Source: CAVWDI01 sp963753725
GTDB lineage: Bacteria; Chloroflexota; Anaerolineae; Anaerolineales; UBA4823
Length of the DNA stretch: 64,000 bases
Direction: 5' to 3'
Assembly: GCA_963753725.1 (NCBI GenBank)
Contig: CAVWDI010000010.1
Coordinates: 620,001-684,000, forward strand
Part shown: piece after piece, positions 45,497-54,797 of the stretch
Layout: every line of letters starts with the position of its first letter
Numbering within the stretch: position 1 is the first letter of the stretch
Notes under the pieces: generated by a model
What the model saw: the letters and a program-made list of their open reading frames with translations, nothing else
What the model was told of the DNA's origin: nothing
Databases searched by the model: none
Translations under genes and position numbers: made by a program

Positions 45497-46183
45497 TTAC
45501 CCCATGGACTTGTGAATTTGCAGAGAAGTCTGGTCCCTGCGAAAGGTGGCGCGCCCAGCGAAAAGCGCTCCGCAGATGATTAAACCCCAGCTAATTACTG
45601 CTAGCTGTGTATGCCAGGCATTTGCATAATTGAACCCATTCCAGGTGTGCGAACTCCCGGCCCATAAGTGTACGGTCAGGGTTAAAAAGCCGCTCATGAT
45701 CAGCGCCGCGCCGGCAGTGTAATCCCCATTTGTTTCGTCTGGCGTGCCTTCAAAATTCAACTTACCCCAAATTCCAGGTATCCGGAATATCAGGAATACC
45801 AGCAGCGTAAAAGCGTTGATATAAAACACAAAGTTTACGGGCGCAGAGGAGCCTCGCAGCGATAACGAAACGATCATATGTATACCACCGATTACCAGCC
45901 CTGCAACCAGAGCAACCAAGGCCTGGCGGTAGGCGTTCTTTGCCTTTCGAACCAGGCTAACTGTAGCACGGATGGCGTATATCCCCACCAGCACTGTAAG
46001 CACCACGAATACCTGGTAAAGCCATTTATATTCAACCAGGCTAACCATGGAAGGATATTTTTCTGCTCCTAACGCCACGCAGGTGGTGCCGATGCCTGCC
46101 AGGAGCAGCAGGGCGGCGGTCAGCCCCATTAACAGGATACCGATAAAACGCAGAAATTTCGAAGTTTCATTTTCTTCACCCAT
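45497..46183 (-). CDS. Multi-pass membrane protein
   Basis: A protein of 228 residues with about seven helices ('FLRFIGILLMGLTAALLLLA', 'YQVFVVLTVLVGIYAIRATV', 'ALVALVAGLVIGGIHMIVSL', 'AGAALIMSGFLTLTVHLWAG', 'TQLAVISWGLIICGALFAGR'). Three or four His residues lie near helix ends. No known family is recognised. MGEENE at 46183 is preferred for its charged start, although no good ribosome site is seen; a TTG at 46216 is possible. It is the last gene of the operon beginning at 50239 and may share its function. Confidence 0.65.
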   Translation of the reverse strand: MGEENETSKFLRFIGILLMGLTAALLLLAGIGTTCVALGAEKYPSMVSLVEYKWLYQVFVVLTVLVGIYAIRATVSLVRKAKNAYRQALVALVAGLVIGGIHMIVSLSLRGSSAPVNFVFYINAFTLLVFLIFRIPGIWGKLNFEGTPDETNGDYTAGAALIMSGFLTLTVHLWAGSSHTWNGFNYANAWHTQLAVISWGLIICGALFAGRATFRRDQTSLQIHKSMG

Positions 46184-46249
46184 ATTTTTTACTTTATTAA
46201 GAGTTTGTATGGTCAATCGTTTGGTACGTCTAGTGATGAATTTTTACCT

Positions 46250-46855
46250 CTATGCCAGCATAAAACCAGCTGCAAAGGCAGCAATTGTCAGCAGCATTAA
46301 TGCCGGCAGGACCTTCAGGATCGTTTCCTGGGAAAGGATCGGCCGGCCAGTCCTGAGGAACGAAAGCAGGATGCCGCCCAGGCCGAATAATGCCCCGCCT
46401 AGACCGACCAGGATGAAACCGGGGTTGGTCGCGCCGCTAAGGGATTGTATAACCGGCACACAAAAGATCAACAACCCAGAGACGCCGTGCACGATGATCA
46501 ACACAAAGGTAGCGGCTTTTCCGGGCGCATAAAAACGGGTAAGCGCCACCGCAGTAAATCCGGTCAGAACCAGTACCAGGTATAAAGTCGTGAAACTGGG
46601 ATAGTACTCGGCGACTAGACCCAGGGAGATGCTCAAAGGGATGATGGTGGAGATAACCACTACCAGCGGATTGGCCAGGACCTCGAAGCCCATAATCACC
46701 AGGAGCAGCGAAGCGACCAGCACGACACCGAAACCAATGGTATAGCAAATGGTCGACAATGCGCTGGAACTGTCAACGCCGTACAATATCTGGTAAGCAG
46801 CCAGGAGCGCGCATAATGAAAGCAACAGACGATCGATTGTGGAGATATTTTCCAT
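46250..46855 (-). CDS. Six-helix membrane protein
   Basis: A protein of 201 residues, almost wholly hydrophobic, with about six helices, for example 'LLLSLCALLAAYQILYGV', 'GFGVVLVASLLLVIMGFEVL', 'LYLVLVLTGFTAVALTRFY' and 'GLGGALFGLGGILLSFLRTG'. The ATG overlaps the restored stop of the UbiA gene as TAATG, so the two are coupled. The family is not recognised. Its neighbours suggest a respiratory or haem-related membrane system. Confidence 0.65.
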   Translation of the reverse strand: MENISTIDRLLLSLCALLAAYQILYGVDSSSALSTICYTIGFGVVLVASLLLVIMGFEVLANPLVVVISTIIPLSISLGLVAEYYPSFTTLYLVLVLTGFTAVALTRFYAPGKAATFVLIIVHGVSGLLIFCVPVIQSLSGATNPGFILVGLGGALFGLGGILLSFLRTGRPILSQETILKVLPALMLLTIAAFAAGFMLA

Positions 46856-46912
46856 TAAAAAATAGCTGCCGCCATCAAGATCATGGCAAACAACATGTAC
46901 AGGGAGGCGTAT

Positions 46913-47737
46913 TTAAACAATCCAAAATTTAACCCGGTCAGATGGTTTCACCATACTCACGGCTGCCAGGAATAACAACCCAGCTGACAGCACGGCTAGC
47001 AGTCGCATTTGACCGGCTTCAAGGTTAATTCCTACTGCGGCTAATCCTAAAGACAGCGCGGCCAGGATGCTGGAGATAGATATAATGCGCAGGGTGGTTG
47101 GGATGCCGTACAGAGAGGGGAAAGTGGGTATCCCGGCACGATTATAGTCATCGAGATTGCGTATGTTGAAAGTCAGTATGTGGGTGGGGATCCAAAAAAG
47201 AACCGATAGACCCAATAAAATCCCAACCCATTCGATCCTTCCTGCTCCGAAGGCGCGTCCTGCCAGGACCGGCATGGCGCCAGCCAGGCCTCCCCACACG
47301 ATCGACCAGGCTGTACGGCGTTTGAGCCACATGGTGTAGATGACCACATTGATCAACAATCCCGCCAAGATGATCACTCCGAACAATACATCGAGCGCCA
47401 GCGCCCAGCCGATGCCGAGCACGGATAGCAGTAAGCCAAACAGCAGCGCATTCGTTGACTTGATTCGTCCCGAAGGGAGCGCTCTGCACATTGTGCGCGA
47501 CATTTTGGAATCGATATCGCGGTCGTACCACATATTCAGTATAGTGCTGCCGCTAACAGCCAGGAACAGGCTGCCGGCTACAGCCAATAGTGTTGGAAAA
47601 TTGAACCAGGGACAGCGCGAGCTCATAAACCCGGCCAGACCTGTAATCAGCAGCAAAATGGTTTGCGGGCTCTTGATCAGCGACCAGTAAAGTTTTGTTT
47701 CTCTTCGAATTACAATCCAGAAGGGTTTTGTGTTCAT
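46913..47737 (-). CDS. UbiA-family prenyltransferase, CtaB (haem O synthase)-like, +1 frameshift at the end
   Basis: A membrane prenyltransferase of 274 residues as written. Motifs are 'STILNMWYDRDIDSKMSRTM' then CRALPSG (first Asp-rich site), 'VVIYTMWLKRRTAWSIVWGG' then LAGAMPVLAG, and 'NIRNLDDYNRAGIPTFPS' (second site). The last matches CtaB, which farnesylates haem B to haem O. The frame ends early at 46913. Dropping one base from the run 46924-46927 gives a last helix 'LFKYASLYMLFAMILMAAAI' and a stop at 46855, overlapping the next ATG. This natural overlap shows that the longer form is the ancestral one. Activity may survive without the last helix. Confidence 0.82.
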   Translation of the reverse strand: MNTKPFWIVIRRETKLYWSLIKSPQTILLLITGLAGFMSSRCPWFNFPTLLAVAGSLFLAVSGSTILNMWYDRDIDSKMSRTMCRALPSGRIKSTNALLFGLLLSVLGIGWALALDVLFGVIILAGLLINVVIYTMWLKRRTAWSIVWGGLAGAMPVLAGRAFGAGRIEWVGILLGLSVLFWIPTHILTFNIRNLDDYNRAGIPTFPSLYGIPTTLRIISISSILAALSLGLAAVGINLEAGQMRLLAVLSAGLLFLAAVSMVKPSDRVKFWIV

Positions 47738-47787
47738 AGGATGCTGGTTGATATTGTAGCAAAATTCTTTGGATCAAGTTTACTCAG

Positions 47788-48697
47788 CTATGGGGTAACA
47801 TCCCGCACGCAGCGGAAACCGACATTGGGACTGGAATATCCTGGTCCGGCATTGTTGCGAGTCCATGTGCGCAAATTATACTCGTAATTTTTCTTGCTGC
47901 CGCCGCGCATATAGCGCAGGTGGGTGTCGTCGTATATATCGCCAGTCCACTGCCAAACGTTTCCAGCCATATCGTACAGACCGTATGGGCTGGGCGAGTC
48001 GAGCGTCTGGTAGCCTTCATATGTAAGCCCGTTGTAAAACCCGACTGGTGTGGTATCACCCAGCCCGCTGGCGATCTTCTCGAAAAGGTCGTGGCTGCTG
48101 TAAAAATTGGCGTTATTGCGGGCGATTTCGTTGCCCCAGGGGTAGGCGCGCCCATCGCTGCCGCGGGCAGCCTTCTCCCATTCGAATTCAAGCGGCAGCC
48201 GCCAGTCGTAAAACTCACAGTAAGCTTTTGCGCCAAACCAGGAGACCAGCACGACCGGGTGGTTCGCATAGCCGTCTTTGGGGTGGAAAGTTGTACCCGT
48301 CGAATTCGATCCTGGTCCCAGGGTCGCTCAGCGCCATGTGCAGGTAATCTCCGGGGGGTATCTCTTCTTCATGGTTGAAGCCGTGGAACTCGTCACCAGA
48401 GTAGTAAGCCAGGATATTTCCATCCTCGAGTTTAAGATCTCCTACCTCCAGCGCTTGGTTGAGATAACGGGCAAATTGTGCGTTGGTGACATCCGTGAGC
48501 ATGATCTCGTAATCGTAGTCGATCATCACTTCGTGGTGGTTCAGTCCCTCCAGGAATTCTCCTGCGGGTACTAAAGCCCAACCTTCAGAGTCAACCCCTG
48601 TATCGATAATGGGAGGCGCGGTTCCGGCAGCGACCTTCGTGGATGCGCACCCTGTTAGGGTTATAAATAAGATAAGTCCAAAAAGGATATTTTTCAT
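47788..48697 (-). pseudogene. SUMF1/formylglycine-generating-enzyme-like lipoprotein, +1 frameshift
   Basis: The first piece (from 48697) has a lipobox (LFITLTGCAST) and the start of a FGE-sulfatase domain: 'WALVPAGEFLEGLNHHEVMI', 'EIMLTDVTNAQFARYLNQAL'. The second carries 'VSWFGAKAYCEFYDWRLPLE', 'KAARGSDGRAYPWGNE', 'GLYDMAGNVWQWTGDIYDD', 'YMRGGSKKN' and the end 'GPGYSSPNVGFRCVRD'. One extra base in the run 48296-48298 separates them; removing it yields 'DGTTFHPKDGYANHPVVLVS'. The restored protein has about 302 residues. Lipid-anchored members of this fold are usually binding or accessory proteins rather than true formylglycine synthases. Confidence 0.82.
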
Positions 48698-48790
48698 CTA
48701 AGCACCTTCATCCTTTTCCGGTCCGCCTGCGATGAAGATGCTGCGCTGGAATCCAAAGGTTCATCCGCTTCGATTTGGAGACCTTGCTCA

Positions 48791-50239
48791 TCAAGTTCGC
48801 GCTTCCAGCGGCCTGTCTTTTTTGAACAAATCGAACAGCCGCCAAAGTAAAAACATGGCTAACGCCACCAATACGAAAGCCAGCGCCAAATCGGCAATCA
48901 GCATGGTCCAGTTAACTAGCGGCTGCTGCTGCGATTCGCCTACAAACAAGCGTTTTATCGCGAATATGGTCACCGCAGCGAAAGCGATGTCCGAGAATAT
49001 GATCACGCTCCATCCAAACCATTTGCGGGCGCGTCCTTTCAATCCCGCCAGATCGGCGAAATACAACAGGATGATGGTAGCAATGATTCCGGACAGGATA
49101 TGCCAGTGCCCGGTGAGCACGATGCGTTCCTCGCGCGCCGGCCACACCCGGAAGATTTCGTCCAGTTTGACGGCCATGAAAATCCCAATCCCGGAGACGG
49201 TGAAGTTCATGAATACCATCTGCCATGTGGCGCCGAACGGAAGCGGGTCGTGCACTAACGCTTTTATCTTCTGCCAGAAATTCCCTTTGCGGATGCCTTT
49301 CTCAGCCAGACCGGTGTGGATTAATTGATCCCAGGTGAAGATCACAAGCATGAGCGCCGCCAGCATGACCAATACGGAGCCTCCGTAAATAATGGTATGG
49401 GCGATCGGTTCATAAGGCACCACCGCCCAAACGCCCAGCGTGATAATAATCGTCCCCACGATCATTAGCGGCATGGCGATCTTGTGCAGAATACCCTTGA
49501 AGTCTACCCACCTGCCGATGATCAACGTCAGGGCGACCGCGATCAGGGTCAGCATGATATGCAGGTGCCCGATGATAGCCAGTTGAAGCGGGTTCTTGTG
49601 CGGTTCGCGGATCAGGTCTTCGGCCAGAAAAGTCTCATGACCGTTACCCCAGTAGGAACCGGTGACGGCTCCAAACAGCGCTGATCCCAGGGTGGCGGCA
49701 GCCATGATAAAAAATGCCACCCTCTCCAGGCTGACTCCTCCACGGGTTTGAGAGTAGGCTTTATCTTTTAAACGGTATTTTTTCTTCCAGGGCAACAGGG
49801 CGGCTGCCAGCAGTATGCCTGAGAAGAACATCAGCGAAAGACCGAACAGGTACAATCCGTGGAATACAAAGTTGTGTCCGAAATAGGCGAATGCCAGACC
49901 GAAGAACATAGAGATGATATAACCGCCGGTCACCGTGGCGTTGATGGTGGACTGCTGGTGTTCTTCCATATCCATCACGGCAGTGATGAAATATACTTCT
50001 ATAGCTACCACCGCCATGGCGATGGAGTGGTACAGCATGATGATGCGCCCCTCACGCTCAGCCGGGAGCAGTTGCATCCCGAAAAGGCGCACCACGAAAT
50101 CCCTTACACCCCACTCAACCATCGGTCCCGACAGCATACCCCAGATAGCGGTCACAATGGCGATCAGTGAAATTGCCATTAAAACCAGGCCAATGGTAGA
50201 ACGGAAAAGATAATTAAACCGGTATTTCAACGCACGCAT
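48791..50239 (-). CDS. Twelve-helix membrane protein with GHxH motifs, putative haem protein
   Basis: A protein of 482 residues with about 12 helices. His-rich helix positions include 'MLYHSIAMAVVAIEVYF', 'FAYFGHNFVFHGLYLFG', 'LAIIGHLHIMLTLIAVALTL' and 'VLTGHWHILSGIIATIILLY'. Paired GHxH motifs suggest haem or copper ligands as in the haem-copper oxidase/NorB or NnrS type, but the HPEVY copper motif of oxidases is absent. I therefore call it a putative haem-binding membrane protein, not an oxidase. ATG 50239 has GGAG 6 bases ahead. A CRP/FNR-like site lies about 130 bases upstream. It heads an operon with SUMF1, CtaB-like and two membrane genes. Confidence 0.6.
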   Translation of the reverse strand: MRALKYRFNYLFRSTIGLVLMAISLIAIVTAIWGMLSGPMVEWGVRDFVVRLFGMQLLPAEREGRIIMLYHSIAMAVVAIEVYFITAVMDMEEHQQSTINATVTGGYIISMFFGLAFAYFGHNFVFHGLYLFGLSLMFFSGILLAAALLPWKKKYRLKDKAYSQTRGGVSLERVAFFIMAAATLGSALFGAVTGSYWGNGHETFLAEDLIREPHKNPLQLAIIGHLHIMLTLIAVALTLIIGRWVDFKGILHKIAMPLMIVGTIIITLGVWAVVPYEPIAHTIIYGGSVLVMLAALMLVIFTWDQLIHTGLAEKGIRKGNFWQKIKALVHDPLPFGATWQMVFMNFTVSGIGIFMAVKLDEIFRVWPAREERIVLTGHWHILSGIIATIILLYFADLAGLKGRARKWFGWSVIIFSDIAFAAVTIFAIKRLFVGESQQQPLVNWTMLIADLALAFVLVALAMFLLWRLFDLFKKDRPLEART

Positions 50240-50366
50240 AAATTTCTCCAACGGTCAGCACGTAAGGAGAAGCCAGAGTATCCCACCCCAGCGCTATCAG
50301 GAGCAGTCCGGATACCAGCAGCACGCTAACCCTGATAATATTATTTCACAAATTCTGTTTTCTTTC

Positions 50367-50382
50367 TGTGACATAAGTCACA
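50367..50382. promoter_or_regulatory. CRP/FNR-family operator-like palindrome
   Basis: TGTGACATAAGTCACA matches TGTGA-N6-TCACA exactly in both arms. On the minus strand a TAATAT (50338-50343) follows at a distance that would place the site near -41.5, as for class II activation of the 12-helix protein operon. This is a prediction from sequence only. Confidence 0.55.
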
Positions 50383-50491
50383 TTTCTGTGGGGAAACCTG
50401 GCACTGAACGGTAGAGTCTTGAGTGGCGATTTTTCAACCCGTCGCCGGGGGATGATCCAGAAATATTCTCTTGGATTTCTACATTTTGGAT

Positions 50492-50525
50492 TGGGGCTGC
50501 CTCGAAAGTTGTCCGGGCAGCCCCA
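50492..50525. terminator. Hairpin between the HdeD gene and the 12-helix gene
   Basis: TGGGGCTGCC pairs with GGCAGCCCCA (10 bp) around a 14-base loop. It lies about 180 bases past the HdeD stop. There is no T-run, so it may be a factor-aided terminator. Confidence 0.45.
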
Positions 50526-50707
50526 AATCCTTTAAATCCGTTGTTTATATCTTCGTGGATGGTCTGGCTGCTGTACTTTTGTTGAGATTATATCCATTGC
50601 AGTTGCCAGCGGTCATCCAGTGAGCTTGTTGAAGGTATCTATCAAAGGGTCCATCTCAGAGGCTTTGAATTAGAATAGGAACAGACGATCCAGGCTCTAT
50701 TCTAAGC

Positions 50708-51259
50708 TCAATCAGAGCGTTGGCGGAAAGCCTGGAAGATCAGCACGATCCCGCCGAAGAACGCCGTCAGAGCGATAACCCACAGAGTCGCCAGACCCAT
50801 ACCGGGAATGCTGTAATTGGCGATCAGGGCTATACCGAAGATTATCCCCAGCACGCCCAGGATTCCAGCGCCCCAGCCGCCGCCGCGAAAAGCCATTATC
50901 AGCAGGATAATACCGTTGAGCAACCCCCACAAGCCCAGAACAAGTGCAAAGACGCTCGGTAGGGTAACCGCAGCCACCACGGGGTATGCTAAGATAGCGA
51001 GTCCCGCGAATATGCTGATGGCGCCGATAAAGAGCTTCCAACCCCACATGGAGTGGTCTACAAATATGGAGACCAGATCGAGGATTCCCTGGATCAGGAA
51101 GTAAATTCCCAGGACAGCGACCAGTATAAGGTAAGTTTCGACCTTGGTTTTCGCAGGCGACCACAGCAAGATCGCTCCCACGAACGTGGCCACGATTCCT
51201 GCCACCAGTATCAGCCACCAGGGGCGTTGTTTGGTTTCTACTTGCGAAGCTTCAGACAT
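50708..51259 (-). CDS. HdeD-family membrane protein (DUF308)
   Basis: A protein of 183 residues with six helices in three hairpins, the HdeD pattern: 'PWWLILVAGIVATFVGAILL', 'YLILVAVLGIYFLIQGILDL', 'WGWKLFIGAISIFAGLAILA', 'FALVLGLWGLLNGIILLIMA', 'GILGVLGIIFGIALI' and 'LWVIALTAFFGGIVLIFQAF'. HdeD in enterobacteria helps acid resistance; the role here is not known. AGGAGA precedes the ATG. The gene is complete and monocistronic. Confidence 0.88.
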   Translation of the reverse strand: MSEASQVETKQRPWWLILVAGIVATFVGAILLWSPAKTKVETYLILVAVLGIYFLIQGILDLVSIFVDHSMWGWKLFIGAISIFAGLAILAYPVVAAVTLPSVFALVLGLWGLLNGIILLIMAFRGGGWGAGILGVLGIIFGIALIANYSIPGMGLATLWVIALTAFFGGIVLIFQAFRQRSD

Positions 51260-51432
51260 TTTTTTCTCCTATATTGATTAATGTTAGTTAATATAAAATA
51301 ATACTGATTATTTGAAAGCAATAAACAAAATTTTTAGGACATATTCTTCAGGTTAAATGGATTTGTATGTGCACCTCCTTTCGCTGTGGATGCTCAAGAC
51401 CTTTTAATGCCGTACTCCAAATAAATAATGCT

Positions 51433-52551
51433 TCACTCTCCACCATCATCGTCTGATCCTCGACTGGGACTGACCGTTGCCTTCACTTTTTCCCACACAC
51501 CCTGGACATCCTTCACAGCTTTCTTATGCTCCCCATCATCATCCTCACCCGTGTAGCGCATCAGCACTGCCAGTGTTTTCGTGCCCGGGAAATTATCCAT
51601 GATGATCAGCATCAGCATTGTTAGCGGCACTGCCAGGATAGCGCCAATCCCGCCCAACAAGAATCCCCACACAAACAGCCCGATGAACACAACCACCGGG
51701 GAGATCTTCAGCCGCTGTCCCATCAGCTTGGGTTGGATGAGGTTCTGTACACCGCCGTTGATCAGAATATAGCCGACCAGGACGATCAGCGCGGTTTGCA
51801 AACCGTACTGGGCATATGCCATAAGCACCGGCGGGATCAGGGCGATCAGGAACCCGATTGATGGAATATAGCCCATGAACCAGGCCAGCAGCCCCCACAG
51901 TAGTGCGTAATCCACTCCCAAGATCATAAGAAAGATGGTGTTGCCCATGCCAACTAAAAAGTTGATCCCGGTCAGTATGGTCATGTACTTGCGCACATCT
52001 TCAGTAAGTGAAGAGATACGGCCGATGGACGGCGCGTTCGGATCAAGTCCCAGGCGGGATGGTGCGGGCAGTGAAAGGGCGGCGCTGATCATAAAAAAGA
52101 AGATCACCAGCGCAAAACCGAATTGAACCAGCAGGTTGAGGATACTCGTTAGCAATCCCAGTACTACCGGACTTATGGAGGTGGTTACCTGATCTAGCTG
52201 AACACTCAACTCAGATTCCGGTGCCGCAGATAAATCTGCACTGACTTGCTGCGAAGCGCCCGTCGTGTACAGCGGCAGTTCAGTAGACAGCTTGGTGATA
52301 GAGAAGAATACCGTGGCGATGACCATCCCCAGCAGCAGGACGACCATCAAGATGCTCAGCACCAGCGCCAGCCAGCCGGGCAAGCCGCGTTTCGTCAGTT
52401 GGCTGGGGACCGGCAGTACCGTGATGGTAATAACGACAGCCAGCAGGATCGGGTTAATGATGCTGGCAGCGCCCCTGATCCCAGACAGAATCAGGAAGAT
52501 GCTGGCTGCCCCAACCAGGTAAATCACCAGACGGCTGGACAGATTATTCAT
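51433..52551 (-). CDS. AI-2E family transporter
   Basis: A protein of 372 residues with about eight helices and the AI-2E/TqsA-PerM layout: 'VVITITVLPVPSQLTKRGLP', a periplasmic segment of about 70 residues (140s region absent), 'MGNTIFLMILGVDYALLWGL', 'GYIPSIGFLIALIPPVLMAY', 'INGGVQNLIQPKLMGQRLKI' and 'PVVVFIGLFVWGFLLGGIGA'. These are the conserved parts of the family, which exports autoinducer-2 or works as an ion antiporter. The tail is charged (GEDDDGEHKKA). AAGGTGA lies before the ATG. Confidence 0.9.
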   Translation of the reverse strand: MNNLSSRLVIYLVGAASIFLILSGIRGAASIINPILLAVVITITVLPVPSQLTKRGLPGWLALVLSILMVVLLLGMVIATVFFSITKLSTELPLYTTGASQQVSADLSAAPESELSVQLDQVTTSISPVVLGLLTSILNLLVQFGFALVIFFFMISAALSLPAPSRLGLDPNAPSIGRISSLTEDVRKYMTILTGINFLVGMGNTIFLMILGVDYALLWGLLAWFMGYIPSIGFLIALIPPVLMAYAQYGLQTALIVLVGYILINGGVQNLIQPKLMGQRLKISPVVVFIGLFVWGFLLGGIGAILAVPLTMLMLIIMDNFPGTKTLAVLMRYTGEDDDGEHKKAVKDVQGVWEKVKATVSPSRGSDDDGGE

Positions 52552-52989
52552 AAGTCACCTTTAGAGAAGAATACTCCCATATTTTATCAAAGATATCGTG
52601 CTTTAGCGGTCTGATTGTAGTTAACTTTACCCGGAACGGAACAGCGTCTATCCGCATAGTGTCCATAACAAATCCTTGTTACAGAACTGCGCTTTCGAGC
52701 TGCATTTCTTATCGCTTTATTTTTGCCCTTTTAAGCTATCCAACGATATGCTAACCTATGCCCTGCCCAAATTGGATTATGGTTCGATAAGGATCGAATC
52801 CCTAATCGTGATAATGTCCGTAATAACTGGGATGCCACAGGAAAATACCGTCGGCGTTATAGATTGCCGACCCCTCGCACTGAAACCCACAATCCTAATA
52901 AGTACATCACGGAATTTCGAATTCTTGGTATTCAGAATGAATCCTTTTCAGGTGCATCCGCTGAAAAAACAATCGTCATTAGGCTGTTT
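52552..52989. other. Intergenic stretch, no gene seen
   Basis: About 440 bases separate the AI-2E start and the SulP stop. A short plus-strand frame (52676-52993) has no ribosome site and no recognisable content. Confidence 0.55.
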
Positions 52990-54648
52990 TTAATTTTCTT
53001 CTTCTTTTTCAATCCATGCTTGCGCGTCTGCCATTGCCTCTCGCAGTGCAGCGCCAAATTTTGCTTGGTAAAGGTAAACATTTTGCTTCCCGATCAGGTC
53101 AAGCAGATCGGTGCGTTCCAGCTGCTCCAGGACCTGCTGGTTGATGCCTTCCAGCATAATTATGTTACCGCCCGCCTGGAGTTGGCGCGTGTAGCGTTCG
53201 ATCGTACGCAGGAATGTGCTGCCGACTTCATCGCGGTCACGCAGCCGTAATATGACCACACTTCCCGAAGCCTGGCCTACTTTTGGCAGCTTCTCTTCCA
53301 GTTCAGAAACTCCGGCGAAAAACAGGCTGCCAATCGGCTGCAGGATCATTATTTCTCTGCTGGGCAGGTCCTGCGGCAGTTCACCCTCAGCGAACCCGCC
53401 ATCATCCAGGGGTAAGACGCGCTCCAGTCGCACCGCCTCAGCAGAGCGGAAGATGTGTATTAAAATATGCAGCAGCACGCCAAGGGCTACCGCGACCTGG
53501 ATCGGCAAAAACAGGGTAGCGGTAAATGTGAGCAGCATGATGGCCATGGGTGCGTAACCCGTATGCCAGACGGTCTGGATGCGGGGTAGGTTAATGATGC
53601 TGAAGCCCAGCACAATCAAAATCCCTGCCAGGGTGGGTAAAGGGATCCTCTCAATAAATGGACCGATGAGCAGAATGGCGGCCGCAGTTATCAGCCCGGT
53701 GAATATATTTGCCCAGCGCGATTTGCCGCCCACGCTCTGTACCAGGAAAGTACCCGAAAGTGAGCCGCCTACCGGGATACCGCCCACTAATCCGGCAGCC
53801 AGGTTGCCAGCGCCCTGCCCGCGAAAATCGCCCGAAGGGTCCGGGTAGCTCCCATCGGGGTTGGGGACGCTGCCGCTGACACCGGAAGCCTGGACCAGGG
53901 CAATGATAGCTATTGCCAGAGCTGGTGCAATGAGTGACAGTACTATAGACAGGTCTGGCATGTGCAGGTTGGGCAGTGATCGGGGTATCTGGGCAATATC
54001 ACCCACCACCGCAATTGATTCAGGATCGAGAAAGGCATAAAGGATGGCTGTCAGCAGCACGGCAGCCAAAAAACTGAATTTCTCTAATCGAGTGCGGTTG
54101 ATGAGCAGGATGATCGCAATGGTCAGCAGCCCCATTAACAGCGTGGGTGTGTCAATCTCACTCCGGTTCAAGAATGTATCAATGGTTTGGGTGACTTTAT
54201 TCCCGGCATCGCTGGAATAGCCGGTTAGGTCACCGACCTGACCCAGGATTGTTAGTACCCCTAATCCGCTGAGGAAACCGGTCATGACAGCGTTGGAGAT
54301 GAAGCGCACCAGAAAACCCAGCTTGAGGATTCCGAAAACCAGCATGAAAACACCGACCAGCAATCCCAAAACCACCAGGTATTCCAAATGCTGATCCTCA
54401 GGAATCCCCTTCAGGGCATCCAACGTGGCCAGTGCTGTAGCGCTGGTCGAATCCACATTCATGATGACAGAACTTGTGAAGAAGGCTGCCACGGATGTGC
54501 CGGCGATCATGGAAAACAGACCGTAAAGCGGATTGACGCCCGCCAGCAAACCGTTCGCCAGGCCTCCGGGAATACTGACCAGCGACATGACCAGGCCGGC
54601 GACCAGGTCTCCAAACATTATTTTGCGGGGTACTTTAAGTCCGTCCAT
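52990..54648 (-). CDS. SulP family anion transporter with STAS domain
   Basis: A protein of 552 residues. Residues 1-420 hold the SulP membrane domain: 'DLVAGLVMSLVSIPGGLANG', 'GVNPLYGLFSMIAGTSVAAF', 'NAVMTGFLSGLGVLTILGQV', 'GQGAGNLAAGLVGGIPVGGS', 'ITAAAILLIGPFIERIPLPT'. The C-terminus is a STAS domain (about 445-535: 'IMILQPIGSLFFAGVSELEE', 'RDRDEVGSTFLRTIERYTRQ'). SulP proteins carry sulfate, bicarbonate or other anions. Given two sulfur loci in the window, sulfate is a reasonable but unproven substrate. GGAGAGG precedes the ATG. Confidence 0.92.
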   Translation of the reverse strand: MDGLKVPRKIMFGDLVAGLVMSLVSIPGGLANGLLAGVNPLYGLFSMIAGTSVAAFFTSSVIMNVDSTSATALATLDALKGIPEDQHLEYLVVLGLLVGVFMLVFGILKLGFLVRFISNAVMTGFLSGLGVLTILGQVGDLTGYSSDAGNKVTQTIDTFLNRSEIDTPTLLMGLLTIAIILLINRTRLEKFSFLAAVLLTAILYAFLDPESIAVVGDIAQIPRSLPNLHMPDLSIVLSLIAPALAIAIIALVQASGVSGSVPNPDGSYPDPSGDFRGQGAGNLAAGLVGGIPVGGSLSGTFLVQSVGGKSRWANIFTGLITAAAILLIGPFIERIPLPTLAGILIVLGFSIINLPRIQTVWHTGYAPMAIMLLTFTATLFLPIQVAVALGVLLHILIHIFRSAEAVRLERVLPLDDGGFAEGELPQDLPSREIMILQPIGSLFFAGVSELEEKLPKVGQASGSVVILRLRDRDEVGSTFLRTIERYTRQLQAGGNIIMLEGINQQVLEQLERTDLLDLIGKQNVYLYQAKFGAALREAMADAQAWIEKEEEN

Positions 54649-54797
54649 TTATCCTCTCCACAGGTAAGCGCGGCTTGGTGGTGATGCCGTCACTATCTTC
54701 GGCAATACTGGCAACTGTTCCAGGTCCTCCCCCGCTAATAGCAGCAGCCATTTCGGGAAATCCCATTCTTTTGGGATAAGGTCAGGGCGACCGGCAG

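Noticed and set aside
48791..50239. Calling the 12-helix protein a cytochrome oxidase or NO reductase subunit I
   Set aside because: The HPEVY copper-site motif and the usual spacing of haem ligands are missing. Only GHxH pairs support a haem role.
52676..52993. Plus-strand frame of 105 codons between the AI-2E and SulP genes
   Set aside because: It has no ribosome site, an unnatural composition and no recognisable motif.
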